Program-made: the position numbers and the translations under genes | Shown: positions 24,169 to 32,194 of the stretch, piece after piece | Layout: the number at the start of each line of letters is the position of its first letter | Position numbering within the stretch: position 1 is the first letter of the stretch | Assembly (NCBI GenBank): GCA_965116935.1 | Contig: OZ220737.1 | Coordinates: 2,914,001 to 2,978,000, forward strand | Length of the DNA: 64,000 bases | Direction of reading: 5' to 3' | Origin: VXYL01 sp965116935 | GTDB lineage: Bacteria; Pseudomonadota; Gammaproteobacteria; Pseudomonadales; Azotimanducaceae | The notes under the pieces: generated by a model | Told to the model about the DNA's origin: nothing | Databases searched by the model: none | The model's input: the letters and a program-made list of their open reading frames with translations, nothing else

Positions 24169-24918
24169 CTACTTGTAGCCTTGGCGGGCGAATCGGGTCC
24201 ACGGCTCGTTCTTGCCGATGCCGTAGCCGGTCAGCAGTCCGCGCTTCAGCCATTCACGGAAGTCGGGAAACTCGTCGAGCGGCTCGATGCGGTCCATGGC
24301 CGCAATGTATGGCGCCGGATCGTATTCCACGTGGCAAGGCCGAAAGGCACCATCTTCGAGTAGGCCGTAGCAGGCGAGAACATGCCCGCATCGGTTCTGC
24401 CCGACGCTGCCGGGGTTGATGAACTCCTGGTCGCCAAGGATTCGCCGGAACTGAACATGGGAGTGGCCGAAGAGCACGAGCGAACAGTTGCTGCCGTGCG
24501 CAACCCGAACCATGTCTTCGTCCGGCGTGTCCGGCACGACGTGCCGGACTTCGCCAGGCACGGTGCCATGCTGCAGGCACATGCGCATCCCGTCGACCTC
24601 GAAATCGCCGCCGTCGCGAAAGGTGCGCAGGAACTCTAGGTTCGTCGAGTCGAGCGCTTGGCAGTTCCAATGGTGCAAAGCGCGCCAGGGCCGCGGCCAA
24701 TCGGCCACTAGGCCTGGATCCAGCACCTCGAAGTCGTGATTGCCGGCGATGAAAGTCCCGCGCAAATCCCTCAGCAACGCGACGGTCTCGCTTGGCTGCG
24801 CTCCTGGCGAGGCCGCATCGCCGAGAAAGATCGCAGCATCGGCATCGCGCTCCTTCGCGAGCACGGCGCGCAGCGCCTCCGCGTTGCCGTGGATGTCGGC
24901 GATGACGAGGACCTTCAC
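24169..24918 (-). CDS. metallophosphoesterase family protein (YfcE-like)
   Basis: This 249-residue calcineurin-like phosphoesterase has all metal-site motifs: VIADIHGNAEAL at the N-terminus, FLGDAASPG near residue 32, FIAGNHDFEV near 57, the first His region CLQHGTVPGEV, and VLFGHSHVQFRR near 150. Such single-domain enzymes hydrolyse phosphodiesters or phosphomonoesters with two divalent metals. The start is the first Met (MKVLVIADIHG). The C-terminus carries an extra 60 residues with EYDPAPYIAAMDRIEPL, seen in family members of unknown substrate. A smaller paralogue lies at 53720-54292. The gene borders the decayed stretch at 24.9-26.5 kb. Confidence 0.9.
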   Translation of the reverse strand: MKVLVIADIHGNAEALRAVLAKERDADAAIFLGDAASPGAQPSETVALLRDLRGTFIAGNHDFEVLDPGLVADWPRPWRALHHWNCQALDSTNLEFLRTFRDGGDFEVDGMRMCLQHGTVPGEVRHVVPDTPDEDMVRVAHGSNCSLVLFGHSHVQFRRILGDQEFINPGSVGQNRCGHVLACYGLLEDGAFRPCHVEYDPAPYIAAMDRIEPLDEFPDFREWLKRGLLTGYGIGKNEPWTRFARQGYK

Positions 24919-24951
24919 GTCAACGGACCCTACGGTGCCGCCCCGAGGGGG

Positions 24952-25158
24952 TCAACGGAAGGCGCAGGACTTCGGTTCGGGAACGTCCACGGTGACTTGC
25001 ACTAGGTGGCGGGTGGTGGGGTCCTGGCGGGCACGGACTTGGCGCAGCATTTCTGCCACTTGCGTTGACCGTTCGGCCACGCCAACTCCAACCGGTCGGA
25101 CGGCGCCGCAACCCGAGGCAAATTTCTCCACCGAACTCTCCATGCCCACGCCAGCCAC
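24952..25158 (-). pseudogene. short frame containing a duplicated ccmI fragment
   Basis: About 80 bases at 24981-25060 match 26814-26893 in ccmI in the same orientation. Both encode a peptide of the form MLRQ(I/V)RARQDPT..LVQVTV(E/D)VP. Differences include a three-base insertion and mostly conservative changes, so the copy diverged while coding or came from a related ccmI. The surrounding 68-residue frame (MESSVEKFASGCG at its start) has no other recognisable similarity. It is best treated as a gene remnant 1.8 kb downstream of the intact ccm operon. Confidence 0.5.
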
Positions 25159-25206
25159 GCACAGGGAGCGCGTGCGCCGGAAAAACAGGCTCGAACCGGC
25201 CCGTGG

Positions 25207-25467
25207 TCAGTGCATTTCACCACGGCGGTGCGTACCCACGTCAATCGCCTGCACATAGGTCCCGTCGCACGGCGTACGTCCTCGGTGGAGCTTGGCGGCT
25301 TCTTCGACGCCGCTGGGGGGTGATAGGGAGGAGCGCCGGGACGTCAACGAGGTGTACATCCACGCGGGCCACTGGCGTAGCACCACGAACGGGACATCCC
25401 GATAGCGCGAGAGGACTTCCGTCACACCGACGAGTCCGGCAAGCAAAGCGACGACGACGTATGACAT
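25207..25467 (-). pseudogene. broken gene for a small membrane protein
   Basis: The frame from ATG 25467 begins MSYVVVALLAGLVGVTEVLS, a membrane helix, followed by RYRDVPFVVLRQWPAWMYTS. After that the sequence becomes low-complexity (RRSSLSPPSG). A shift of one base at about 25355 opens HLVDVPALLPITPQ, which continues the expected hydrophobic character better. The gene lies 35 bases downstream of a small winged-helix-like gene on the same strand and probably formed a two-gene unit with it. As written it is frameshifted and truncated. The function is unknown. Confidence 0.45.
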
Positions 25468-25502
25468 GAGGCAACTGCCCACGGCACCAAGCCTGCCGAC
25501 GG

Positions 25503-25817
25503 TCAGGCGTACTTCAACAGCGCCCGTCCTTGCTCCGTCAACTCCACTTGCGAAGGCTGGCTAGCCAGGCTAGCGGCTGCTTGACCAACGCGCCCCAAGT
25601 CCTCCACATCCAAGTCGACATCGCACCGCGCGAAGCCGTCGCGCACAAAACTGGCGACCTTGTGCATGACGACCGTCTCCGGCTCTGTGCTAGCGGCGAT
25701 GACATCCGCAAGCGCCATGGCTCCCCCGTGGCGGGCAAGCCAATGCAGAATCCTCACCCGTTCATTCCTAACGCCAAACTCATTGAGGAAGGCGCTGGCT
25801 CCCACAACCTTCGGCAT
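25503..25817 (-). CDS. small protein, possibly winged-helix
   Basis: This 104-residue soluble protein shows the helix-helix-strand spacing of a winged-helix DNA-binding domain. It has RVRILHWLARHGGAMALADVI (helices 1-2), ASTEPETVVMHKVASFVRDG (recognition-like helix), FARCDVDLD (wing strand) and a terminal QVELTEQGRALLKYA. The last phrase (LTEQGRALL) is common in MarR/PadR-like folds. I do not recognise a family. It sits in a decayed region, upstream of a broken membrane-protein gene in the same direction. The frame itself is intact. A local regulator is possible. Confidence 0.5.
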   Translation of the reverse strand: MPKVVGASAFLNEFGVRNERVRILHWLARHGGAMALADVIAASTEPETVVMHKVASFVRDGFARCDVDLDVEDLGRVGQAAASLASQPSQVELTEQGRALLKYA

Positions 25818-25984
25818 TTTCCGGCAAGAGTCCTACTCGCGACCACGACCCCAACCCTAACGCAGCAGACTTGTTGATACAACGACATGTCCGCGGCTCG
25901 ATATGGGAGGCGCCGGTGAGTCAATCGATCGCGACCGAAAACACTTCCCGGCAAAGCCCGGGAAACCGCTTCCGATGCCTATCA

Positions 25985-26366
25985 TCAACATATCCAGCAA
26001 GCAAGGCGTCCAGTCTTTCCACCAATGGGTTGCCGGGGTGGGCGAGAATCGCGCAAACGGTCTTCTCGACGGTTGTACCTACGAACCGTCCTCCTTCGTA
26101 GGTCGTTCATATAAGCGAGGTACGCTTGCGTGGCGATGATCAGGTTTGGATCCTCGAAATCCAGAGCAAGCATCGTTCCCTCCAGGCCCGAATGTGCAGC
26201 CCTCGCTTCCGCAGCCCCTTTTTCTTGCCGACGCGGCCATCTTGCCGATCTTTCGCTTGTACGCCTCCAAGAATGACCGTGCGCAATCCTCCTTCATGTG
26301 CCCGTCATTCAGTAGCACATGAAGTAGCTGTTCGTACTCGGAGTCGCAGGATTTGAACCAAAGCCA
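25985..26366 (-). pseudogene. frameshifted gene of unknown function
   Basis: Two frames on the minus strand join into one plausible protein. The first part (WLWFKSCDSEYEQLLHVLLN onward to ARKRGCGSEGCTFG) runs to about 26187. The second (LEGTMLALDFEDPNLIIATQ, then AYLAYMNDLRRRTVRRYNRR) continues one base out of frame and ends at 25985. No start codon survives in frame upstream, because a TGA lies at about 26370. Both halves have sensible amino-acid composition and no resemblance to the intact neighbours. The product would have been a small basic protein. It forms part of the 24.9-26.5 kb decayed stretch. Confidence 0.45.
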
Positions 26367-26503
26367 TCATGGTCCCGAGAGGGGATTCCAGCAGAGCGGA
26401 GTTTGCACGGCGGTGTAGCCCACACAATCCGGCGTGAGACCATCAAAAGGATGTTTCGCTGCGCGTCCGTGCCTGGCGTCCTCCGCAGGGCCTCCACGGA
26501 ACG

Positions 26504-27685
26504 TCAGAAGTCGCTTAGAGCAACTTTCATGTGGAGCGTAAGTTTGGGTTGGGTAGCTGGTGTGGCGAGGGTTGGTTCGGATTGGGCGGCGATCGTGCCG
26601 CCTACGGTTCGGCCTTCGGTGATTTGGGCGGTGATGGCGAGTTCGGGGAACTTCGAGACGGCGGTTGAGGGGATCATGCTTTGGGCGTCGTCCAGGGTTG
26701 CCTCCACGGTGGATGGGGCGCTTGAGACCGGGCGGCGGATTACCGCCGCCGGGGGACCGCCTTGCGGCGGACGGGCGATGATGAAGAGCCACGGGTCGTT
26801 CAGTTGCGTGGCCGGGACTTCCACGGTGACTTGCACCAGAGGGCGGGTGGGGTCCTGGCGGGCGCGGATCTGGCGCAGCATTGCTGCCACCAGGGCTGCG
26901 GCCTGGTCGTCGCGGCGTTGGCTGGCTAGGCGTTCGAGGTAGGTGGCGGCGGTGTTGAAGTCGCCGCGGCGGGCGGCATCCACGGCCATGATTTCCAAGG
27001 TTCCGGCGTGGTCTGGATGAGCGGCCAGTATGCGCTGGCCGGCTACCCGTGCGTCGGAGTCTAGGGTGCCGTCGCCGGCGCCGAAGGCTGCACCGAGCCA
27101 GTGCATTTCGAGTGTCGGGTTGTGATTGCTGATGAGGCTGGCGTGGCGGAAGGCAATTGCGGCCTCGACCATGCGGCCTTGGCCGGATTGCGCTTGGCCC
27201 AGCAGGAACCAGGCGTCGGCATCTTCTGGGTTTGCTGCGAGGTGGGCGGCTAGGGCTCGTTCGGCGACGGCAAGCCTTGGGTCATCTGCCGCGATGTCGG
27301 TGGATCGAAGGAGGGTGCCGGCCTTGACCAGAGCCGGGGCTTCGGGTTCGCCGATGATGGCGTAGATGGCGACGGCGGCGACGGCGGCGACGAGGCTGAA
27401 GATGGCGGCGGTGCCAAGGCGTATGCGCGTCGCCGGCGCGGGGTTGGCCGCCCCCCCCGACGCACCGGCTTCGTCTTCCAAAAGGCGTGCCTGCAACTCG
27501 GTTTGCAGTTCCTCTTGCAGCGCGCCTTCCGCTTCGCCGGCGAGTTCGCGGCGGCGTTGGCGGTAGAGGGCGAGGTTGGTGTCGCGTCGCTGCTCGCGTG
27601 CGGAACGGGAAAGGCGCAACGCCGCCGTGACCACAGCAGCGAGTGCGAGTGCTGCAGGGACCAGCCATGGCCACGCCTCGATCAC
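26504..27685 (-). CDS. ccmI: c-type cytochrome biogenesis protein CcmI
   Basis: This 393-residue protein chaperones apocytochrome c in System I. It has two N-terminal membrane helices, at about 5-25 (WPWLVPAALALAAVVTAALR) and about 92-113 (IFSLVAAVAAVAIYAIIG). The cytoplasmic loop between them holds leucine-zipper-like ALQEELQTELQARLLEDE. A periplasmic TPR region follows (ALAAHLAANPEDADAWFLLG, AAIAFRHASLISNHNP), then a C-terminal beta domain (LVQVTVEVPATQLNDPWLFI). The start is a GTG at 27685 that overlaps the ccmH stop as GTGA, so translation is coupled. It is the last gene of the ccm operon. A fragment of its 3' part is repeated at 24981-25060. Confidence 0.92.
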   Translation of the reverse strand: MIEAWPWLVPAALALAAVVTAALRLSRSAREQRRDTNLALYRQRRRELAGEAEGALQEELQTELQARLLEDEAGASGGAANPAPATRIRLGTAAIFSLVAAVAAVAIYAIIGEPEAPALVKAGTLLRSTDIAADDPRLAVAERALAAHLAANPEDADAWFLLGQAQSGQGRMVEAAIAFRHASLISNHNPTLEMHWLGAAFGAGDGTLDSDARVAGQRILAAHPDHAGTLEIMAVDAARRGDFNTAATYLERLASQRRDDQAAALVAAMLRQIRARQDPTRPLVQVTVEVPATQLNDPWLFIIARPPQGGPPAAVIRRPVSSAPSTVEATLDDAQSMIPSTAVSKFPELAITAQITEGRTVGGTIAAQSEPTLATPATQPKLTLHMKVALSDF

Positions 27686-28140
27686 GGATCTTCTGCGCCG
27701 AGCGCGTCGAGTCTTGCGCGTTCCTCTTCGGTCAGTTCCACGGCGTCGCGGCGGCTGCCGAGACGACGCAGCACCAGCAGGCCAACGAGGATGAGGACGG
27801 CGGGTGTGGCCCAGAGCAGCACCGTGGCCGGGCTGAGGGGCGGGTTGTAGAGGATGAAGTCGCCGTAGCGGTCCTTCAGGTGAGCGAGGATTTCTTGGTC
27901 GCTGCGGCCCTCTTCCAGCATCCGCCGCACGGCTCGCCTGAGGTCGCTGGCGATGGGGGCGTCGGAGCCGGCGATGTTGACGTTGAGGCACTTCGGGCAG
28001 CGCAGCTCGGCGATGAGAGTGCGGTAGCGGGCTTCGAGTGCCGGATCGTCGAAGTCATAGGCGTCCACTACGGAGGAGGCCGAGGCAAGAGTGGCCGCGA
28101 TGCAAAGCGCGGTGATGCCTAGGACCGTGCGGCGTGTCAT
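27682..28140 (-). CDS. ccmH: cytochrome c-type biogenesis protein CcmH (CcmL-type thioredoxin-like reductase)
   Basis: This 152-residue membrane-anchored thiol protein helps keep the heme-binding cysteines of apocytochrome c reduced. It has a signal peptide (TRRTVLGITALCIAATLASA), then the conserved LRCPKCLNVNIAGSDAPIAS containing the redox CxxC near residue 45. The rest is the usual RRMLEEGRSDQEILAHLKDR, YGDFILYNPPLSP and a C-terminal membrane helix (LLWATPAVLILVGLLVLRRL). The start at 28140 overlaps the ccmG stop (ATGA), and the end overlaps the ccmI GTG. The length is that of the short CcmH form, with CcmI encoded separately. Confidence 0.95.
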   Translation of the reverse strand: MTRRTVLGITALCIAATLASASSVVDAYDFDDPALEARYRTLIAELRCPKCLNVNIAGSDAPIASDLRRAVRRMLEEGRSDQEILAHLKDRYGDFILYNPPLSPATVLLWATPAVLILVGLLVLRRLGSRRDAVELTEEERARLDALGAEDP

Positions 28141-28733
28141 GGCGCGGCTGCCTGCAGCGAGGCCACCACGGGGGCCATCGAATCCCGCCACGTGTCAGCG
28201 GTGACAGCGCCCACTTGCTTGAAGCGGATCACGCCAGCGGCATCCACGACGAACGTTTCCGGTGCGCCATAGACGCCGAGGTCCACGCCGAGGTCGCCGC
28301 GCGCATCGATGACGTGGAAGAGGTATGGGTCGCCGCGCTCTGCGAGCCAAGCGCGGGCGGCGTTCGGGTCGTCCTTGTAGTTCACGCCGACGATGCCGAT
28401 TCCGGTTGCCTTGGTGATGCGGGCCAGCTCGTCATGCTCCGCAGCGCAGGTAGGACACCAAGTGGCCCACACATTCACGAGCCGCACTTCACCCAAGAGA
28501 TCGTCGTGGCTCAGCCGTGGTGGTTCGCCGGCCAGCGTCGGCAGCTCGAAATCTGGAAACGGCTTGTCGATCAATGCAGACGGGAGCAAGTCCGCTCGTC
28601 CCAAACCGAAACCGGAGTACAAAAGCACGACGATGCCGACGAACACCGCGAGCGGCACGATCAAGAGCGCCCGGGCCCGGGTCACGGCGCGCCCTGGCGT
28701 CGCGTTGGCAGTCTCTTCGGAGCTAGCCCGCAT
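28137..28733 (-). CDS. ccmG: thiol:disulfide interchange protein CcmG/DsbE
   Basis: This 198-residue periplasmic thioredoxin-like protein is tethered by an N-terminal helix (ALLIVPLAVFVGIVVLLYSG, about 23-42). The active site is VWATWCPTCAAEHDEL, with CxxC near residues 94-97. The cis-Pro region GVYGAPETFVVD and the insert GVNYKDDPNAARAWLAERG are both typical of CcmG. It reduces apocytochrome c or CcmH. The start at 28733 lies inside one arm of a strong 22-base inverted repeat (28725-28799) that separates it from ccmF, so initiation may be sensitive to RNA folding. A GTG at residue 18 (VTRARALL) is a possible alternative start. Confidence 0.94.
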   Translation of the reverse strand: MRASSEETANATPGRAVTRARALLIVPLAVFVGIVVLLYSGFGLGRADLLPSALIDKPFPDFELPTLAGEPPRLSHDDLLGEVRLVNVWATWCPTCAAEHDELARITKATGIGIVGVNYKDDPNAARAWLAERGDPYLFHVIDARGDLGVDLGVYGAPETFVVDAAGVIRFKQVGAVTADTWRDSMAPVVASLQAAAP

Positions 28734-28799
28734 TTCTCACCAGCCCATGTAGCGAGTACATCGTCGTCTGCAAACGAGGGCTGGTGAGAAACGCGGGCT
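28725..28799 (-). promoter_or_regulatory. 22-base inverted repeat between ccmF and ccmG covering the ccmG start
   Basis: 28725-28746 and 28778-28799 are reverse complements with one mismatch. The core TTTCTCACCAGCCC pairs exactly with GGGCTGGTGAGAAA. The 31-base loop holds a small second dyad, ATGTA/TACAT. In the mRNA the stem would hide the ccmG start codon. This is the only real gap in an otherwise overlapping operon tail, so a role in attenuation or mRNA processing is plausible. Confidence 0.6.
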
Positions 28800-28826
28800 T
28801 GGGGCTTGGGTCGCATTCGCTCCCTC

Positions 28827-30746
28827 CTATGCCGGGGCGAGAGCGGCATCCCGACGGGCCAGACGCCGATAGCGCCCGTCTGCCATCGCCACCAAGCCTC
28901 CGAACGCCATCAGCAGCGCGCCGAGCCAAATCCAGCGCACCATCGGTTTGTGCTCGATGCGCACGCCCCAAGCGTCGTCCGCCACCGGCTCGCCCAGCGT
29001 GACGTAGCGGTCGCCGAAAAACCCTGGCCGGATTGCCGCCTCGGTCATGACATCCCCGCGGGCGAAGTAGGTTCGCTTCTCCGGCGCGAGACGGACGCCG
29101 TCATCGGTCTTGAACACGGCCCGATCGGCCATGTAGTTGGGTCCGCGCACGCGGTCGAGAGCCGTGAGGGTGTAGCTGACGCCACCCACCTCAACGCTCT
29201 CGCCCACCGACATTCGCGCATCGATTCCCTCCGAATACTCGCTGGTGACCGCCACGCCCACCATGCAGACAGCGAAGCCCACATGCGCCGTCACCATGCC
29301 GATGTAGCCAAGCGGCCGGGCGCCGCGCCGCTTGCGGAAGTCGTCCACATGGGTTGCGACAATCCAGACCGCGAGTGCCATCGCCAGTGTGGCAGCAGGC
29401 TTCAACACTCCGCCAAGCAGCAGCGAAACGAACACGCCAAGCGCGGCGCCGATGCCGAACAAGACGCCGATGCGGCGCAGCACAATCAGCGGCGTTCGCT
29501 TCCACCGAGCCGCCGGCGCCAGCGCCAGAAATCCGGCGAGCACGAACATCAGCGGCACGAAGACGCGGTTGAAGTACGGCGGCCCGATGGAGATGCGGTC
29601 GCCGCCGGAGGCGGCCTCGTAGGCCAAGGGATACAGCGTGTAGATGAAGATCACCGCCACCGCCACCACCAGCAGCAGGTTGTTTACGAGCAGCAGCAGT
29701 TCGCGGGACAGTCCGCCGTACTGCAACCGGCTGCGGATCGCCGGTGCCCGCATGGCGTAGAGCGTGAGCGCCCCGCCGATGGCGATGGCGAGCAGGATCA
29801 GCAGGAACAGCCCTCGTTCGGGGTCCACCGCGAAGGCATGCACGGAGGTGAGCACGCCGGAGCGGACGATGAACGCGCCCACTAGGCAAAGCGAGAACGT
29901 GGCGAGCGCGAGCAGCACGGTCCAGCTCTTGAACGCCCCGCGCTTCTCGGTGACCGCCAGCGAATGCACCAGCGCGGTCCCGGCCAGCCACGGCATGAAC
30001 GAGGCGTTCTCCACCGGGTCCCAGAACCACCAGCCGCCCCAGCCGAGTTCGTAGTAGGCCCACCAGCTCCCGAGTGCGATGCCGACGGTCTGGAACGCCC
30101 AGGCGACGTTGGTCCATGGCCTCGACCAGCGGGCCCAAGCTGCGTCCAAGCGCCCGGACAGGAGCGCTGCCACGGCGAAGGCGAAGGCCACGGAAAAGCC
30201 CACGTAGCCGACGTACAGCATCGGTGGATGCACGATCTGGCCAAAGTCCTGCAACAGCGGATTGAGGTCGTTGCCTTCCTGCGGCACGAAGGGAGCGAGG
30301 CGGGCGAACGGGTTGGAGGCTAGCAGCAAGAACAGCAGAAAGCCGACGTTGAGCAGCCCCAGAACGCCCATCACCCGGCCAAAGAAGGCTTGTTCCAGGC
30401 GTCCTCCCGCCAGCGCCACGGCGAGCGTCCAGCCGGCCATCACCAGCGTCCACAAGAGGAAGGAGCCTTCGTGATTGCCCCACACGGCGCTGAATTTGTA
30501 CTGCCACGGCAGCAGCGTGTTGGAGTGGGCGGCGGCCAGCTCCACGGAGAAGTCGTCGCGCAGAAAGGAGACCGTGAGCAGGACGAAGCCGAGCAGAATC
30601 AGGCCAGCTTGCGCCGCTGCGAGGCCGCGGCAAGCGTCCACCCAGGAGCTGCGGCCGGTGGCGGCGCCGGCCAGCCCCGCACCGGCCATCGACATGGCCA
30701 TCACCAAGGCCGCCACCACGGCAAAATGGCCGATTTCGGGGATCAC
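28827..30746 (-). CDS. ccmF: heme lyase CcmF
   Basis: This 639-residue polytopic membrane protein is the core of the cytochrome c heme lyase. The tryptophan-rich WWD segment is present as GGWWFWDPVENASFMPWL near residue 235. Flanking conserved His appear in HPPMLYVGYVGFSVAFAFAV (near 173) and later loops, and the C-terminal periplasmic domain (about 480-620) is complete. About fifteen membrane helices can be seen, starting GHFAVVAALVMAMSMAGAGL. The start at 30746 (MIPEIGHFA) is the usual one for the family. It lies 37 bases downstream of ccmE and is separated from ccmG by an inverted repeat. The C-terminus ends in a short basic tail (RYRRLARRDAALAPA). Confidence 0.97.
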   Translation of the reverse strand: MIPEIGHFAVVAALVMAMSMAGAGLAGAATGRSSWVDACRGLAAAQAGLILLGFVLLTVSFLRDDFSVELAAAHSNTLLPWQYKFSAVWGNHEGSFLLWTLVMAGWTLAVALAGGRLEQAFFGRVMGVLGLLNVGFLLFLLLASNPFARLAPFVPQEGNDLNPLLQDFGQIVHPPMLYVGYVGFSVAFAFAVAALLSGRLDAAWARWSRPWTNVAWAFQTVGIALGSWWAYYELGWGGWWFWDPVENASFMPWLAGTALVHSLAVTEKRGAFKSWTVLLALATFSLCLVGAFIVRSGVLTSVHAFAVDPERGLFLLILLAIAIGGALTLYAMRAPAIRSRLQYGGLSRELLLLVNNLLLVVAVAVIFIYTLYPLAYEAASGGDRISIGPPYFNRVFVPLMFVLAGFLALAPAARWKRTPLIVLRRIGVLFGIGAALGVFVSLLLGGVLKPAATLAMALAVWIVATHVDDFRKRRGARPLGYIGMVTAHVGFAVCMVGVAVTSEYSEGIDARMSVGESVEVGGVSYTLTALDRVRGPNYMADRAVFKTDDGVRLAPEKRTYFARGDVMTEAAIRPGFFGDRYVTLGEPVADDAWGVRIEHKPMVRWIWLGALLMAFGGLVAMADGRYRRLARRDAALAPA

Positions 30747-30783
30747 GGTCTAGCCCGCATCGTTCGTCACGCGTCGCCGACGG

Positions 30784-31221
30784 TCACGGCTGCTCGTCCG
30801 TTGCCGCCATCATGTCCGCGACCTCCGGCGGCATGTAGTTCTCGTCGTGCTTGGCGAGCACCTCCTCGGCCTCGAACACGCCGTCGGCGCGCAACTGCCC
30901 GGCTACGAGGACGCCTTCGCCCTCGCCGAAGAGGCCAGGCAACAGTCCCTCGTAATCCACTCGGAAATCGCTGCCTTGGTAGTCCGTGACGACGAAGGAA
31001 ACACCAAGGCCCGTGTCGTCGTGCGCCACGCTGCCGGCCGCCACCATGCCCCCGGCGCGGATTCGCTTGCCGATCGGTGCCTCGCCTGCCACCACTTGTT
31101 CGGGCGGGTAGAACAGATTGATGTCCTGCTCAAGAGCGAGCATGGCAACCGCAAGCGTCACTCCGGCACCAGCGAGGACGAAGAGCACGGTGGCCGCTCG
31201 CTGCCGGCGGAGCGGGGTCAC
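30784..31221 (-). CDS. ccmE: cytochrome c maturation heme chaperone CcmE
   Basis: This 145-residue periplasmic heme chaperone is anchored by one N-terminal helix (AATVLFVLAGAGVTLAVAML, about 9-28). The OB-fold core includes KRIRAGGMVAAGSVAHDD and VSFVVTDYQGSDFRVDYEGL. The heme-binding His and Tyr are in LAKHDENYMPPEV, near the C-terminus. The start is a GTG at 31221 that overlaps the ccmD stop (GTGA). The longer upstream frame is the ccmD/ccmC region read out of register. Heme is loaded by CcmABCD and passed to CcmF. Confidence 0.95.
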   Translation of the reverse strand: MTPLRRQRAATVLFVLAGAGVTLAVAMLALEQDINLFYPPEQVVAGEAPIGKRIRAGGMVAAGSVAHDDTGLGVSFVVTDYQGSDFRVDYEGLLPGLFGEGEGVLVAGQLRADGVFEAEEVLAKHDENYMPPEVADMMAATDEQP

Positions 31222-31433
31222 GCCACACCTCCTTGGCCAGGCTCGGGCTGCTTCAGGCCGTCGGAGCCGCCGGGCGAGTGCTGGTTCGGAGCCAAGGCGG
31301 CGGCGATCCGTCGCCGGGCGCGCCGCAAGGCCAGCCAGGGCCACACGCCCATGCCCACCAGCGCCGCGGCGCTTAGTGCGTAGGCGCTCCAAACGTAGAC
31401 GCCGTGTCCGCCCATCGCCAGCCACTCCATCAT
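31218..31433 (-). CDS. ccmD: heme exporter protein CcmD
   Basis: This 71-residue single-pass protein has the conserved CcmD opening MEWLAMGGHGVYVWSAYALS, followed by a helix and a basic cytoplasmic tail (LALRRARRRIAAALAP). CcmD helps release holo-CcmE from the CcmABC complex. The start overlaps the ccmC stop (ATGATG around 31430-31433) and the end overlaps the ccmE GTG, so it is coupled on both sides. Either of the two adjacent ATGs may be used. The tail is longer and richer in Gly and Gln than usual. Confidence 0.92.
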   Translation of the reverse strand: MMEWLAMGGHGVYVWSAYALSAAALVGMGVWPWLALRRARRRIAAALAPNQHSPGGSDGLKQPEPGQGGVA

Positions 31434-32188
31434 CGGGCTTGCACCCATGTCCGGACCCAGTCGGCCTTGGACTCGCGCTCGATGATCTTGGCCCGCAGCG
31501 CGGCGATGACGACGCCGACGAGGAAGAGGTAGTAGCCCAGTGCATTCACCGCCAGCGGCCAGAGCATCGAAGGGTCTATGGAGGGCCTCTCGCCGATGCG
31601 GATGCTGGCCGGCTGGTGCAGCGTGGTGAACCAGTCCACCGAGTATTTGATGATGGGAATGTTGACGACGCCGACGATGGCGAGCACCGACACGGCTAGC
31701 GCGGCGCGTTCCGCACGCGGCACCGCCTGCCGCAGCGCGATCAGGCCGAAGTAGAGAAAGAGCAGCACGAGCATGGAGGTGGTGCGCGCATCCCAGACCC
31801 AGCCCGTGCCCCAGGTGGGGATGCCCCAGATGTAGCCGGTGGCGAGGGCCGCGGCCGTGAGCGTCATGCCGACGGGGGCGGCCGCCGCGATGGCGAGATC
31901 CGCCATCTTCATGCGCCAGACCAGATGCACCGCGCCGGCGATGGCAATGGCGACATAGACCGCCTCGGCGAGATGGGCCGCGGGGACGTGGACATAGAGG
32001 ATGCGGTAGCTGTCGCCCTGGAGCCGATCCGTCGGCGCGAAGCCGAGGCCCCATACGGAGCCGATGACGATGAGGGCGGCGCCGACGAGATACAGGCCCA
32101 GCATCCAGCCCCGCGAGCCGGCGAAAAACCAGCGCGGGGAACCCATCCGGTGGAACGTCCGGCGGAACCATTCCGTGGCCTTGCCCAT
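31430..32188 (-). CDS. ccmC: heme exporter/heme handling protein CcmC
   Basis: This 252-residue six-helix membrane protein carries the tryptophan-rich WGTGWVWDARTTSMLVLL segment near residue 130, which binds heme for transfer to CcmE. The flanking periplasmic histidines are in YVHVPAAHLAEAVYV and FTTLHQPASI. The start at 32188 (MGKATEWFRRTFHRMG) is 6 bases downstream of the ccmB stop. It belongs to the uninterrupted ccmABCDE block. All key residues known for the family are present. Confidence 0.96.
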   Translation of the reverse strand: MGKATEWFRRTFHRMGSPRWFFAGSRGWMLGLYLVGAALIVIGSVWGLGFAPTDRLQGDSYRILYVHVPAAHLAEAVYVAIAIAGAVHLVWRMKMADLAIAAAAPVGMTLTAAALATGYIWGIPTWGTGWVWDARTTSMLVLLFLYFGLIALRQAVPRAERAALAVSVLAIVGVVNIPIIKYSVDWFTTLHQPASIRIGERPSIDPSMLWPLAVNALGYYLFLVGVVIAALRAKIIERESKADWVRTWVQAR

Positions 32189-32194
32189 GTCGTT

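Noticed and set aside
26331..26400. A tRNA 3' end, because the minus strand reads GGTTCAAATCCTGCGACTCC
   Set aside because: The T-stem pairs at only two positions, no matching acceptor GGAGTCG lies upstream, and the bases fit a decayed coding frame (FKSCDSEYEQ). It is most likely chance.
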